A DNA stretch of 64,000 nt, from positions 1 through 64,000 of the forward strand of contig LKHB01000185.1 of assembly GCA_001618615.1 (NCBI GenBank), read 5' to 3'. Shown here in pieces: positions 18,301-26,571 of this stretch. The notes under the pieces were generated by a model. It was given only the letters and a program-made list of their open reading frames with translations, was not told the origin of the DNA and ran no database searches. The position numbers and the translations under genes are program-made. How positions within the stretch are numbered: position 1 is the stretch's first letter; every line of letters begins with the position of its first letter. The stretch is from Fermentibacter danicus. Its GTDB lineage: Bacteria > Fermentibacterota > Fermentibacteria > Fermentibacterales > Fermentibacteraceae.

Positions 18301-18427
18301 CAGCGTCGACAGCTCCTTCGTAAGAGAGGACTTCGGACAGACCGACTTCATCATGGGTCTGCTCATGCTGGGCTGCGATGCGGGTGCGGGAGTCCGACGG
18401 CCCCCGCACACGGCCTCCCGGCGCTGA
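15329..18427 (+). CDS. GGDEF-like / AAA-type ATPase / TPR signalling protein
   Basis: A 1032-residue protein. ATG 15329 is 8 bases after GGAGG; the GTG at 15323 is too close to it. Residues about 8-165 resemble a diguanylate cyclase (DALTGLPGREF, VLMVDLHGLEAVL), but the GGDEF signature is replaced by LYEHALFALVLP, so it is probably catalytically dead. A P-loop ATPase follows (GPPGTGKT about 207-214, Walker B VVAVVDD about 286), of the AAA/STAND kind found in large signalling proteins. From about 560 to the end there are TPR-like helical repeats. It lacks an obvious DNA-binding domain and a membrane segment. Probably cytoplasmic, perhaps controlled by the receiver protein encoded just upstream. 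Function unknown. Confidence 0.85.
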   Translation: MLSEEELPRDALTGLPGREFIEVLDPPFNVREAGRSWSVLMVDLHGLEAVLESHGRLVADQILQQTAYMLARHTKHSDEIILYEHALFALVLPRTNRSQAVNLALRLAGNLKKDEYPENARVPFNLGIAESSEDDRNLSALVERALKSLDASRAMGPGRIAAFPGSDASQGRPVFDYFVDRAEQLEFLRRALDSSLSDGLEAVAILGPPGTGKTRLALELDHYARFRGCLFGRESPLDTRFSDDPDILGAILRKLKKASGTGQPGASGPGDSVDGLISLSMTRPVVAVVDDLQSAGQEDLERIASLVRRGTGGRILLVLSARTPLPGPVSEWLDTLGLFTSLRRLDIPPLSPESSFDLVSLALGTTGMDRDRVEELINAAGGNPGNLVEIAANLDLFLSREPRKPAGAHQKASHPARMADLMAFRAESLGVELRRFLSAVSVIPWSFSEDEACFLLDADRAKISGLAAEACGCRLLEAVEKDDPSSAKPGGLFRFSGEAVRAFFEPAGCERRMLMTRLGDFHSASDCSSACRVRRSAYCYFHGLDPAMALDSILASADDAARRNAHREREEWLGLYVSTALEMTTPPQDFVQRCLDLGELARRHGRRTYAIERFRTAAAMSATPEESFQPLLLLGKCLIESGDFASAKGCFDRMEALPSPSPEVTMTSRVALAQLMHSTGHTKEAAGLLSDVEGWREGGMEGLGSSRLRSEFLRVYGTILAADGDPSSGIGMCNEALEIAEKSGDAREQVKVLSALSWIMAPGGAWEERYRILKNAGSTARASGDMEGLAGVWAGLGSVHMSLNQVETAESFTEKAALLAEKVGCPALGVDSEIITGLAELHRGEKETALRRFSAALESANRLGDARSSLVCSMNAARILGSLGSHAQARALLESLDAVGVPARAGRRLHADLSFCKGVVEYQASAVEGPDTLNEALDHIRLARSLYSPNDSLADLEAAWFEARCLRDLGYGSESAALAEESCRRIGRLMDSVDSSFVREDFGQTDFIMGLLMLGCDAGAGVRRPPHTASRR

Positions 18428-18519
18428 CGAGTCTTCACCTCCGAATCAGGAACGACCCCTCGGATCTTCCGCACCGGTTCGCAGCCGAGCTTCACGTTTC
18501 CTGCGGATCGGGAGGCTGG

Positions 18520-18541
18520 TTCCGGAGACGCGCTCCGGACA
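18520..18541. terminator. Hairpin between convergent genes
   Basis: TCCGGAG-ACGCG-CTCCGGA forms a 7-bp stem in the 118-base gap between two convergent large genes. It could act in both directions. There is no long T-run, so this is a modest candidate. Confidence 0.35.
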
Positions 18542-18545
18542 GGCG

Positions 18546-21500
18546 TCAGTCTGGAGGGCAGCCGGGAGGGAGAGGGACGTCGCCTTCCGGGACGCCCTTC
18601 CTTATCAACAGATCCCTGAGTTCCTTCAGAGGTTCCGAGGCGGGGTATGCGATCTTCATTTCGATGGTGATCGAGAGCACGGTGCCGTAGAGGGCCACGG
18701 CAGCGTCGATGGAACCGGCCTCGGCCTCCACCATGCCGAGGAAGGCGCCGGAGCTGATCCTTCCGTACGGGTAACGGACGGCTTCGAACAGCCTCAGGGA
18801 ATCCTCGAGGTGCAGCCTCGCCCTGTTCAGATCTCCGTCGCGAAGATAGATGCAGCCCAGGTTCTCGAGCGATTTGCCCTCGTTGACCTGGCTCCCGGTC
18901 TCCCTGTGAATCATCAGGGCCTGCCGCAGAACCCTTTTGGCTCCGTCGAAATCGCCCGTGTCGATGAAGCACTTGCCGAGGTTGTTAAGGGTCACTCCCT
19001 GGTCCCTGCGCTCCCCCGTGCTCTCCTGCAGGGCCAGTGCAGCCTGCAGCTTCTCGATCGCGGAATCGGACCGCCCCGACATCCCGTCGAGAATGCCCAG
19101 CTTTACGAGCGCCTGGGCCTTCACGCCCGGGAAGCGGGTGCCTTCCACCAGGGTGAGCGCCTTGTTCAGGAACGGCTCCGCTCCAGCGAGATTCCCCGAA
19201 CTGATGAGGATAGTTCCTATATTATTGTAGACCTTGGACATGGCATCGACGCGCCCGGTCTTCTCGAAGAGGCTGTAGGCTCTCTTGAACAGTTCGATGG
19301 CTTCGGTACGGCTTCTTGTCCACTGGAGGGCCTTCTCGGTCAGAAGAGCCGCTTCCAGTTCCGTGTCCCCGGCCACCGCTGCGGCGGCGAGACCCTCCGC
19401 GCACAGGCTCTCCGCCTCGTCGGCCTTTCCCTGGAACAATTTCAGCCTGCTGAGGATCTGCAGGACCATGCCGGCCCTTCCCGGCATCTCCATCTCCCTT
19501 GCCAGCTCGATCTCCTCCAGCAGAGCCTCCTCGAGTCCTTCGCAACGGCTCGTGCCCTTGAAGGATTCGCGGATGATCCGAAGCGCTTCGAGCCTGAGTG
19601 TCGTCTTCTCCTCTCCGTCTGGCAGCCCCTTGAGCCATTTGAGAGCGTTCGAGGCCCATTTCGCCGCCGTACCGTGCTGCATCGACTCCGACGCTTCGAG
19701 GGCCGCCCGGACGGCCCACCTGGATGCCTCGTCGTAATCCCCGGCCCCGGACAGGTGCCTGGCCACCATGCCGGCTTCGCCCTGCCGGATCTCGGCGGAT
19801 GCGACGAGAACCTCCGCCGCACACTTGTGCACGAGCGTCCTGTTCTGGAAGAGAAGGCCGTCATAGGCCGCCTTCATTGACAGTTCGTCGTTCGCCAGCA
19901 CGGTTTCGACTCCGTCCACGATCTGCCTGGAGAGAATCCCGAGAGACGCGAGGTCCTTCAGGTCGGTCGCAGGGTCCGACTGGCCCAGCCTCACGGCGGT
20001 GGACGCGTAGATATCAGCCGGGAATTCGAATCCGAGGACTGCGGATATCTGCAGAGCCTTCCTGAGCCTTGTGGGCAGCCGGTCGATCCTCGATCTGACG
20101 GCGCCCGAGAGCGACAAGGGGATGCGTCCCTCCTCCGGAGGGGAGCGCAGGAGCCATCCACCCCCCGTTTCCTCCATCACTCCGGTTTCGATCAGATCGA
20201 GCAGTATTTCCCGTGCGAACCGGGGGTTGCCGCCGGCCCGGCGTACGACGAAGCGCCTGAGATCCTCGGAGAGCTCGTCGCAGGAGTCGTAATCGAGCAT
20301 GGAAGCGAGTATCGAACAGATATCCTTGTCAGGCATGGGATTCAGGTCGATCCTGCATACGGCGGCGTAGTTCTCGTGAACCGAAGGCCTCGAGGCCTCC
20401 GACTCCCCGGAGGGGCGCCCGGCGCAGAGCGCGACCATGCCTTCGGGGGAGTCGCAGTTGGCGAGGGTGAACTCCAGAGCGTCCATGGAGGCCTGATCCA
20501 GCCACTGACAGTCGTCCGCGACGAACAGAATTTCCCCGGCGGTTTTCGAGGCGTTGAGCACGTAATCCCTTATCGCCCGGCAGACGTCCTCGTGAGAGAA
20601 CGCCATGTCGCCGGCGTCCGTGACTCTTCCCTTCAGCATCGAGAGAAGCTGCGACGGATCGGGGAAACCCTGTCCTTCCGCCACGGAGGGGGAAGAGAGG
20701 AGAGAGGTCCAGTACGAGTATGGCCTGGAGCCGAAGGGAAACACTCTGCCCTCGAGGATCGAGATGCCGGGGCGCTTCATCCGGACGGTTGCAACTAGCT
20801 CGCGGAGCAGCCGGCTCTTCCCGGAGCCTGCATCGCCGCCGATGAGGCAGAGGCGATGGCGGACACCGCCGCGGGGGTTCAGGGGCGGATCGAGGGGGGT
20901 CGCCAGGAAGTCCGAGAAGACGGCGAGTTCGGCGGAGCGCCCTGTCAGCACGGGCTCGGGCAGGCGGGACGCCTTCCTGATCCTTGCCGTCTGGAGGCGT
21001 CCGGGGCCGGCGATTCTGTAGGTTCTGACAGGCTTGACCCTGCCTCGGATCATCATCTCTCCGAGGTCCTCCCACTCGAAGAGATCGCCGCACTCCTCAC
21101 GCACGCGGGAAGTCGCGAGAGCCGTGCCCGGCTCCGCGGCCTGTTCGAGCCTGGACGCGACGTTGACTTCGTCGCCCAGCACGGTGAGGTGACCCGATGG
21201 ATCGGGCGCCAGCGTGACGGGGCCGTAGTTGAGCCCCACCCTCCCGGACAGGTTGAAGCCGTGCTTCTCCATGACCGAGCTGATCTCCTTGAGAGAATCG
21301 ATGAGACGCAGAGCGCAGGCGACGGCTCTGGCACAGTCGTTTTCGCTGCAGACGGTAGAGCCGAAGAGCGCCATCATGCGGTCGCCCTCGAATCTGTCGA
21401 CTATGCCTCCGTCGGCCTCCACCCGGGACGAGAGAGCGCGCATGACGCCAGTCGATATCCTGTGGAGCGTTTCGTGGTCGAGTTTCTCGGAGAGAGCGGT

Positions 21501-21641
21501 GAATCCTGCAAGGTCGAGGAAGAGGACGGCGATCTCGCGCCTTTCGCCGGGAAGGAGCTGCTGCACTGGATGAGACAACGGATCGCGGGATGCCAGTCTA
21601 TCGAGATCCCTTCCGAGGAGGTCGATCCAGTTCTCTGCCAT
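18546..21641 (-). CDS. Class III nucleotide cyclase / AAA ATPase / TPR protein
   Basis: A 1031-residue protein. ATG 21641 is chosen over TTG 21662 because GGAGGGG precedes it. The N-terminal class III cyclase domain (about 35-215) has the first metal Asp in VLFLDLAGFT, the second in RFEGDRMMALFG, and the transition-state pair in NVASR. The usual Lys before the second Asp is Arg here. A P-loop ATPase follows (GGDAGSGKS about 262-270; FVADDCQWLDQ as Walker B), and then TPR repeats from about 640 on (for example NNLGKCFIDTGDFDGAKRVL). This is the cyclase-ATPase-TPR layout seen in many uncultured bacteria. It should make cAMP or cGMP in response to an unknown signal. It converges on the GGDEF-like protein. 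Confidence 0.9.
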   Translation of the reverse strand: MAENWIDLLGRDLDRLASRDPLSHPVQQLLPGERREIAVLFLDLAGFTALSEKLDHETLHRISTGVMRALSSRVEADGGIVDRFEGDRMMALFGSTVCSENDCARAVACALRLIDSLKEISSVMEKHGFNLSGRVGLNYGPVTLAPDPSGHLTVLGDEVNVASRLEQAAEPGTALATSRVREECGDLFEWEDLGEMMIRGRVKPVRTYRIAGPGRLQTARIRKASRLPEPVLTGRSAELAVFSDFLATPLDPPLNPRGGVRHRLCLIGGDAGSGKSRLLRELVATVRMKRPGISILEGRVFPFGSRPYSYWTSLLSSPSVAEGQGFPDPSQLLSMLKGRVTDAGDMAFSHEDVCRAIRDYVLNASKTAGEILFVADDCQWLDQASMDALEFTLANCDSPEGMVALCAGRPSGESEASRPSVHENYAAVCRIDLNPMPDKDICSILASMLDYDSCDELSEDLRRFVVRRAGGNPRFAREILLDLIETGVMEETGGGWLLRSPPEEGRIPLSLSGAVRSRIDRLPTRLRKALQISAVLGFEFPADIYASTAVRLGQSDPATDLKDLASLGILSRQIVDGVETVLANDELSMKAAYDGLLFQNRTLVHKCAAEVLVASAEIRQGEAGMVARHLSGAGDYDEASRWAVRAALEASESMQHGTAAKWASNALKWLKGLPDGEEKTTLRLEALRIIRESFKGTSRCEGLEEALLEEIELAREMEMPGRAGMVLQILSRLKLFQGKADEAESLCAEGLAAAAVAGDTELEAALLTEKALQWTRSRTEAIELFKRAYSLFEKTGRVDAMSKVYNNIGTILISSGNLAGAEPFLNKALTLVEGTRFPGVKAQALVKLGILDGMSGRSDSAIEKLQAALALQESTGERRDQGVTLNNLGKCFIDTGDFDGAKRVLRQALMIHRETGSQVNEGKSLENLGCIYLRDGDLNRARLHLEDSLRLFEAVRYPYGRISSGAFLGMVEAEAGSIDAAVALYGTVLSITIEMKIAYPASEPLKELRDLLIRKGVPEGDVPLPPGCPPD

Positions 21642-21751
21642 TCCCCTCCAGCGTGCAGACAATCCGTTGGCGAAACACTACGCCTCGATACTAACCGAGT
21701 CGACAGCCGGGGTCTAGCCCGTGTTCCGCCCTCCTCCGATCCGGGAACGGA

Positions 21752-23539
21752 TCACTTCGAGACCCAGAAACCGCCCATCGCGAGGTTGTCTATGCCGCTA
21801 GCCATGAAGGTTTTAAGCGCATCCGAAGGGCTGCTTACGATCGGTTCTCCCCTGAGGTTGAAGCTCGTGTTCACTATCACCCTAGCTCCGGTGGCCTCTC
21901 CAAACCTGCGTATGACTTCGCTGTATCGTGGATTCCAGTCCCTGCGCACGGTCTGGAGCCTCCCCGTTCCCATGTGGTTCACCGCCGGGGCGAGGTCGGC
22001 ATGCTCCTGTCTCCACGGGTGGACAGTCAGCATGAACCTGGCCGGATAGTTGAGCTTCGACCCGTCGAATCCCTCGAAATAGACAGGGGCGTCCTCCTCG
22101 GCGAGGACGGGGGCGAACGGCCGGAACGGCTCTCTGAACTTGATCTTGCGGTTGATGGTATCCTTCATGGCCGCATCGCGGGGATCGGCGAGGATGGAGC
22201 GGTTGCCGAGGGCCCTCGGCCCCCACTCGAACCTTCCCTGGTGGAAGCCTATCACGGCTCCGTCGATCAGGGCGTCCACCGTGCGGTCGATCAGGGCGTC
22301 CTCGTCCATCTCGGTGAACGGCAGGCCGGACTCACGCAGGGAGGCCGCCGTCTCCGAATCGGAGTACTCGGCCCCCCAGTACGCATTCTCCATGACGAAC
22401 GCGCCGGGCTTGCCGAAGATGACCTGCCAGGCGTAGAGCGCGGCTCCCAGCGCTCCCCCCGCATCCCCCGCGGCGGGCTGGATGAAAACCTCGTCGAAGC
22501 CGGCCTCTCTCTGCACGATACCGTTGGCCACCGAGTTCAGGGCTACGCCTCCGGCCATGCAGAGGGTTCTGGCGCCGGTGTCCTCCCTGAGCTTCCCGGC
22601 AAGCCCCAGGATCAGTTCCTCCGTCACCTTCTGGATGCTCGCGGCTACGTCCGCGTAATGCTGGCTCGACTTTACGGCAGGATCGGACGGACTGGCCGTT
22701 CCGGGATCGGTCATGACGGTGATGAAGGGGGCCTCGGGTCTCCGCGGCTCACCGAGGAGGTCGACGAGCCTGTGCGAGAAGCTCCTCCCGGCCGACCTGT
22801 GATACTCGAAGTAGTCCATGTCCAGGGTGAAGCTGCCGTCCCTGTGGATCCGCACGATCCTGTCGAGGATGAGGTCGCGGAACCTGGGCTCCCCGTATGG
22901 GGCCATGCCCATCACCTTGTACTCGCCCTCGTTGACCTGGAAGCCCAGGAACGCAGTGAAGGCGGAGTATAGAAGCCCGATGGAGTGCGGGAACCTGTGT
23001 TCCCTGTCCAGCCTGATCCAGCTTCCGCAATCCGCCGCACGCGAGTTCCTGCCGACCCCCGATGCCGTGGTCGTCCACTCCCCCACCCCGTCGATGGTCA
23101 GCAGCGCGGTGTCCTCGTCGTGGAAGGGGCTGGAGAAGAGGGCGCTGGCGGCATGTGCGACATGGTGGTCGACGAACATGATCCTGCCGGGGTCGATTCC
23201 CAGCTCCCTCTGGATGTGGGACTTGATCCAGAGTTTCTGGTCGAACCAGTTGACCATGGCCTCGGTGAAGCTCTTCCGCGACATCGGGAAGGTTGCCAGG
23301 GAGGATGTGAGTATTCTCTCGAACTTCACGAGCGGTTTTTCGTAGAAGACCACGCAGTCGAGATCCGCGGCCTCGATCCCGGCGCGGGAGAGACAGAACG
23401 AGATCGCCCTGCGGGGGAACCCCTCGTCGTTCTTGATCCTGCTGAAGCGCTCCTCCTGCGCCGCGGCGACCAGCCGTCCGTCCGAGAGAAGGGCGGCTGC
23501 GGAATCGTGATAGTAGCAGCTCAATCCAAGGATGTTCAC
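21752..23539 (-). CDS. Carbamoyltransferase (NodU/CmcH family)
   Basis: A 595-residue O-carbamoyltransferase of full family length. The N-terminal Kae1-like domain shows MNILGLSCYYHDSAAALL, the metal-site HHVAHAASA and the ATP-site DGVGEWTT. The C-terminal domain has RPFAPVLAEE and ends with HMGTGRLQTVRRDWNPRYS and INTSFNLRGEPI-like motifs. Enzymes of this family transfer carbamoyl from carbamoyl phosphate through carbamoyl-adenylate to a hydroxyl of a sugar or natural product. The start is GTG 23539, 10 bases after the stop of the SxtJ-like gene. The trio with SxtJ and DUF5989 proteins is a recurring cluster, often near surface-polysaccharide genes. The acceptor is unknown. Confidence 0.92.
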   Translation of the reverse strand: MNILGLSCYYHDSAAALLSDGRLVAAAQEERFSRIKNDEGFPRRAISFCLSRAGIEAADLDCVVFYEKPLVKFERILTSSLATFPMSRKSFTEAMVNWFDQKLWIKSHIQRELGIDPGRIMFVDHHVAHAASALFSSPFHDEDTALLTIDGVGEWTTTASGVGRNSRAADCGSWIRLDREHRFPHSIGLLYSAFTAFLGFQVNEGEYKVMGMAPYGEPRFRDLILDRIVRIHRDGSFTLDMDYFEYHRSAGRSFSHRLVDLLGEPRRPEAPFITVMTDPGTASPSDPAVKSSQHYADVAASIQKVTEELILGLAGKLREDTGARTLCMAGGVALNSVANGIVQREAGFDEVFIQPAAGDAGGALGAALYAWQVIFGKPGAFVMENAYWGAEYSDSETAASLRESGLPFTEMDEDALIDRTVDALIDGAVIGFHQGRFEWGPRALGNRSILADPRDAAMKDTINRKIKFREPFRPFAPVLAEEDAPVYFEGFDGSKLNYPARFMLTVHPWRQEHADLAPAVNHMGTGRLQTVRRDWNPRYSEVIRRFGEATGARVIVNTSFNLRGEPIVSSPSDALKTFMASGIDNLAMGGFWVSK

Positions 23540-23549
23540 GACTGGCCTC

Positions 23550-23774
23550 TCAGTACTGCCTGAGGCATTCTTCGCCCGTTCGGCCCGACGGGGGTCTGGG
23601 CACCCAGCCGGAAGCCGCGCCGGCGCGTCTTCGCAGGGGATCTCCGGCGAGGCGCAGCAGGATGCCGAACGGAGCGAACACGGTGAAGTAGAAGAAACCC
23701 AGCAGCACGCGGCCCTGGAAGCCGCCCATCCTGTGGGCGAACCTCTTCCAGGCCGCCCATGCCCTNNTCGTCAC
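23550..23774 (-). CDS. SxtJ-family membrane protein, interrupted by an assembly gap
   Basis: Only the C-terminal 70-odd residues and perhaps the first two are visible. After the gap at 23766 the sequence reads AWAAWKRFAHRMGGFQGRVL, then GFFYFTVFAPFGILLRLAGD, the signature of SxtJ-family membrane proteins, and ends in RPPSGRTGEECLRQY. A GTG at 23774, eight bases after GGGGG, may be the start. The missing N-terminal part should hold one or two membrane helices. It sits between the DUF5989 and carbamoyltransferase genes, its usual partners. Confidence 0.72.
   Translation of the reverse strand: MTXRAWAAWKRFAHRMGGFQGRVLLGFFYFTVFAPFGILLRLAGDPLRRRAGAASGWVPRPPSGRTGEECLRQY
23766..23767. other. Unsized assembly gap (NN) in the SxtJ-like gene
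   Basis: Two N bases. The visible SxtJ-like protein is about half the family's usual length, which suggests that well over 100 bases are missing. Confidence 0.85.
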
Positions 23775-23791
23775 GCTTCGAGCCCCCGGGA

Positions 23792-23968
23792 CTAGAACAG
23801 GGTGTAGATGAAGGGCGCCACGGCGGAGCCCTGCGCGAATATGAGCAGCGCCGCGACCAGCAGCAGCACAAGGACCATCGGGATCATCCAGTAGAGCTTC
23901 CTGCTCCACAGGAACGCCAGCAGCTCGCCCACGATCCCGAGACGAGACATCAATCCGCCGCCGGACAC
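23792..23968 (-). CDS. DUF5989-type small membrane protein
   Basis: A 58-residue protein, short enough to be missed by length cut-offs. GTG 23968 follows AAGGAGG at an ideal 5-base spacing; an in-frame ATG at 23950 lacks such a site. The sequence has a short N-terminus with SRLGIVGELLAFLWSRKLYW, then one hydrophobic helix (MIPMVLVLLLVAALLIF) and ends in PFIYTLF. This matches the small DUF5989 proteins that accompany SxtJ and carbamoyltransferases. Role unknown; perhaps a membrane partner of the transferase. Confidence 0.8.
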   Translation of the reverse strand: MSGGGLMSRLGIVGELLAFLWSRKLYWMIPMVLVLLLVAALLIFAQGSAVAPFIYTLF

Positions 23969-24209
23969 AACGACCTCCTTCAGAAGAAGTGTTAGTTAAG
24001 GCCTGACGCGGTGGTTTGTCAAGCCGACCCGGGAATTACCATGCAGCAATCCCTCTGACGGAACCCCGGCAGGTCGGCGCCGGTCTTCACCCCGCCGCCG
24101 TCTTGCGGCTGACTCCTTTCGCTCCGGAGCCGGCCCGGCGACGGCCCGGAGTTCGAGCGACTCGCAGAGTGGTTCCAGGCATGGATCCGGGGCGGATGCA
24201 GAACGGGAG

Positions 24210-24232
24210 AGGGGCGGCCTCCGGCCACCCCT
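24210..24232 (-). terminator. Hairpin after hppA
   Basis: AGGGG-C-GGCC-TCC-GGCC-A-CCCCT, a nine-pair stem with one mismatch, 22 bases after the hppA stop on the minus strand. No T-run follows. The rest of 23969-24253 is non-coding and GC-rich, with no other clear feature. Confidence 0.4.
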
Positions 24233-24253
24233 CCGCACATCGGAACAAAAGAC

Positions 24254-26446
24254 CTACAACAGATGGAACGTCACCGTGAGGCCCGCCATCACGATCGAGA
24301 CCATGCTCATCAGCTTTATCAGGATGTTGAGACTCGGTCCGGAAGTGTCCTTGAACGGGTCGCCCACGGTGTCGCCTATGACGGTGGCCTTGTGAGCCTC
24401 GGAGCCCTTGCCTCCCAGGTTGCCCTCCTCGACGTATTTCTTGGCGTTGTCCCAGGCGCCGCCAGAATTGGCGAGGAAGATCGCCAGAACAAAGCCTGAC
24501 GCCACTCCGCCTAGCAGAAGGCCCATGACCCCGCCGACGCCGAGCACTATCCCGGTCACGACCGGCACCAGGATGGCCAGGGCGGCCGGCAGGATCATCT
24601 CGCGCTGGGCGCCTCGGGTGGATATGGCGACACACCTGGCATAGTCTGGCTCGTCCCTGCCCTCGATGATCCCGGGTTTCTCAGAGAACTGCCTGCGCAC
24701 CTCCTCGACCATGCGGCCGGCGGCCCTGCCCACTGCCTGCATCGTCAGCCCGCAGAACAGGAACGCCATCATGGAGCCTATGAACGCGCCCACAAGGACC
24801 AGCGGATTCATTAGGTGCACGTCGAAGTGAGTCATCAGCTCCTGGAGCGTGGCCGATGCGGTGGCTACAGATCTGCCTCCGATCTCGACAATCGTGATGC
24901 CCGCCCTTTCCATCCCTATCCGGACCTCCTCCAGATAGGAGGCCAGGAGGGCCAGGGCCGTCAGAGCCGCCGATCCTATCGCAAAGCCCTTGCCGGTCGC
25001 CGCTGTGGTGTTGCCCAGCGCGTCGAGGGTGTCCGTGCGCTCGCGGACCTCCTTCTCCAGGCCGGCCATCTGGGCGTTACCCCCGGCGTTGTCGGCTATC
25101 GGACCATAGGCGTCGGTGGCCAGGGTGATGCCGAGGGTGGAAAGCATTCCGACCGCCGCGATGCCTATGCCGTAGAGGCCCATGGGCAGGTTGCCGAAGC
25201 TGAATCCCGACGCGAAGAGGAAGGACAGGATCGTCCCGATCGACACCATGACGACGGGGATGGCGGTCGAGATCAATCCGGTTCCGAGACCCGAGATGAT
25301 GACGGGAGCGGGCCCCGTTTTCGCCTGCTCGGCGATCGAAACGGTGGGCCTGTACCCGTGCGAGGTGTAGTACTCCGTGGATTTTCCGATGACTATGCCC
25401 ACGGCCAGGCCGGTCACGAGCGCTCCCCATATGCCCCAGGCGTTGGGGAGCCCCAGGAGGTTCAGCACGACAGCCGAGACGACAGTGATCAGCGCGGAGC
25501 TGAAATTGACCCCCCTCGCGAGGGAGCCGAGAAGCTGCTTCTGCGTGGCCCCCTCCTTCGTGCTGACCAGCAGCATGCCGATCACGGACAGGATGGTTCC
25601 CATGCCCGCGATGATCATCGGGGCGAGAACGCTGTTCATCTGTGCCGCGCCGCCCGCCGCCTGGAAGGCCGTAGCTCCCAGCGCTGCCGTAGCGAGTATC
25701 GCGCCGCAGTACGATTCGTACAGGTCCGCTCCCATCCCCGCCACATCGCCGACGTTGTCCCCCACGTTGTCCGCGATGGTGGCAGGATTCCTCGGGTCGT
25801 CCTCCGGAATGCCCGCCTCCACCTTGCCCACCAGGTCCGCGCCCACGTCGGCGGCCTTGGTGAAGATCCCGCCTCCGACCCTTGCGAACAGCGCCTGAGT
25901 CGAGGCGCCCATCCCGAACGTCAGCATCGTGGTCGTGATGATTACCAGGGAGTTCGGATGATCGGAGGGGGGATAGAACCTGTTGAGGATCAGGAACCAG
26001 CCCGAGATGTCGAGCAGGGCGAGCCCGACGACCACCAGCCCCATGACCGCTCCGCTCCTGAATGCCAGCTTGAGACCCCTGTCCAGAGACTGTCTGGCGG
26101 CGTTGGCGGTTCTGGCCGATGCATAGGTGGCGGTCTTCATGCCGAAGAAGCCGGCGAGACCCGAGAAGAAGCCGCCCGTGATGAAGGCGAACGGAACCCA
26201 TCCGTTCTGGACCTTCAGCACATATGCCATGAAGGCGAAGAGAACCGTTAGGCAGATGAAGATGACCGTGACGACCCTGTACTGCTGCCGGAGGTATGCC
26301 ATCGCGCCCTTGCGTACCGCCAGCGCTATTGCAGCCATCCTCGGGGTGCCCTCGTCCTGGGCCATCATGTTCCTGTAGAAGATCCAGGCGACCACCAGCG
26401 CGAGAACGGAACCTGCCGGCGCCAGCCAGAACCATGGATTCAGCAT
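24254..26446 (-). CDS. hppA: Membrane ion-translocating pyrophosphatase
   Basis: A 730-residue integral membrane enzyme with about 16 helices that couples PPi hydrolysis to ion pumping. The catalytic motifs EDDPRNPATIADNVGDNVGD and ATDAYGPIADNAGGNAQM are intact. The K+-dependence position reads GNTTAATGKG, with Ala where K+-independent enzymes have Lys, so this should be the K+-stimulated type. Such enzymes pump Na+, H+ or both; I cannot decide from the visible residues. The gene is monocistronic, with its own intergenic regions on both sides. It would let the cell recover energy from PPi made in biosynthesis. Confidence 0.95.
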   Translation of the reverse strand: MLNPWFWLAPAGSVLALVVAWIFYRNMMAQDEGTPRMAAIALAVRKGAMAYLRQQYRVVTVIFICLTVLFAFMAYVLKVQNGWVPFAFITGGFFSGLAGFFGMKTATYASARTANAARQSLDRGLKLAFRSGAVMGLVVVGLALLDISGWFLILNRFYPPSDHPNSLVIITTTMLTFGMGASTQALFARVGGGIFTKAADVGADLVGKVEAGIPEDDPRNPATIADNVGDNVGDVAGMGADLYESYCGAILATAALGATAFQAAGGAAQMNSVLAPMIIAGMGTILSVIGMLLVSTKEGATQKQLLGSLARGVNFSSALITVVSAVVLNLLGLPNAWGIWGALVTGLAVGIVIGKSTEYYTSHGYRPTVSIAEQAKTGPAPVIISGLGTGLISTAIPVVMVSIGTILSFLFASGFSFGNLPMGLYGIGIAAVGMLSTLGITLATDAYGPIADNAGGNAQMAGLEKEVRERTDTLDALGNTTAATGKGFAIGSAALTALALLASYLEEVRIGMERAGITIVEIGGRSVATASATLQELMTHFDVHLMNPLVLVGAFIGSMMAFLFCGLTMQAVGRAAGRMVEEVRRQFSEKPGIIEGRDEPDYARCVAISTRGAQREMILPAALAILVPVVTGIVLGVGGVMGLLLGGVASGFVLAIFLANSGGAWDNAKKYVEEGNLGGKGSEAHKATVIGDTVGDPFKDTSGPSLNILIKLMSMVSIVMAGLTVTFHLL

Positions 26447-26571
26447 AGACCCTCCGTCGTCCCTGTACGGTCAGACCGGTGGATTACCCGGCCCTTCATC
26501 CCGCGCGGGGTTCAAACCATGCTCCATCGGACGAGTTAACATTAGTCGGCGAGGCAGCCTGCACAAGCCGG

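Noticed and set aside
26512..26524. GGGGTTCAAACC, resembling a tRNA T-arm
   Set aside because: No acceptor, anticodon or D-arm pairing fits around it, so it is not a tRNA gene. No tRNA or rRNA was found elsewhere either.
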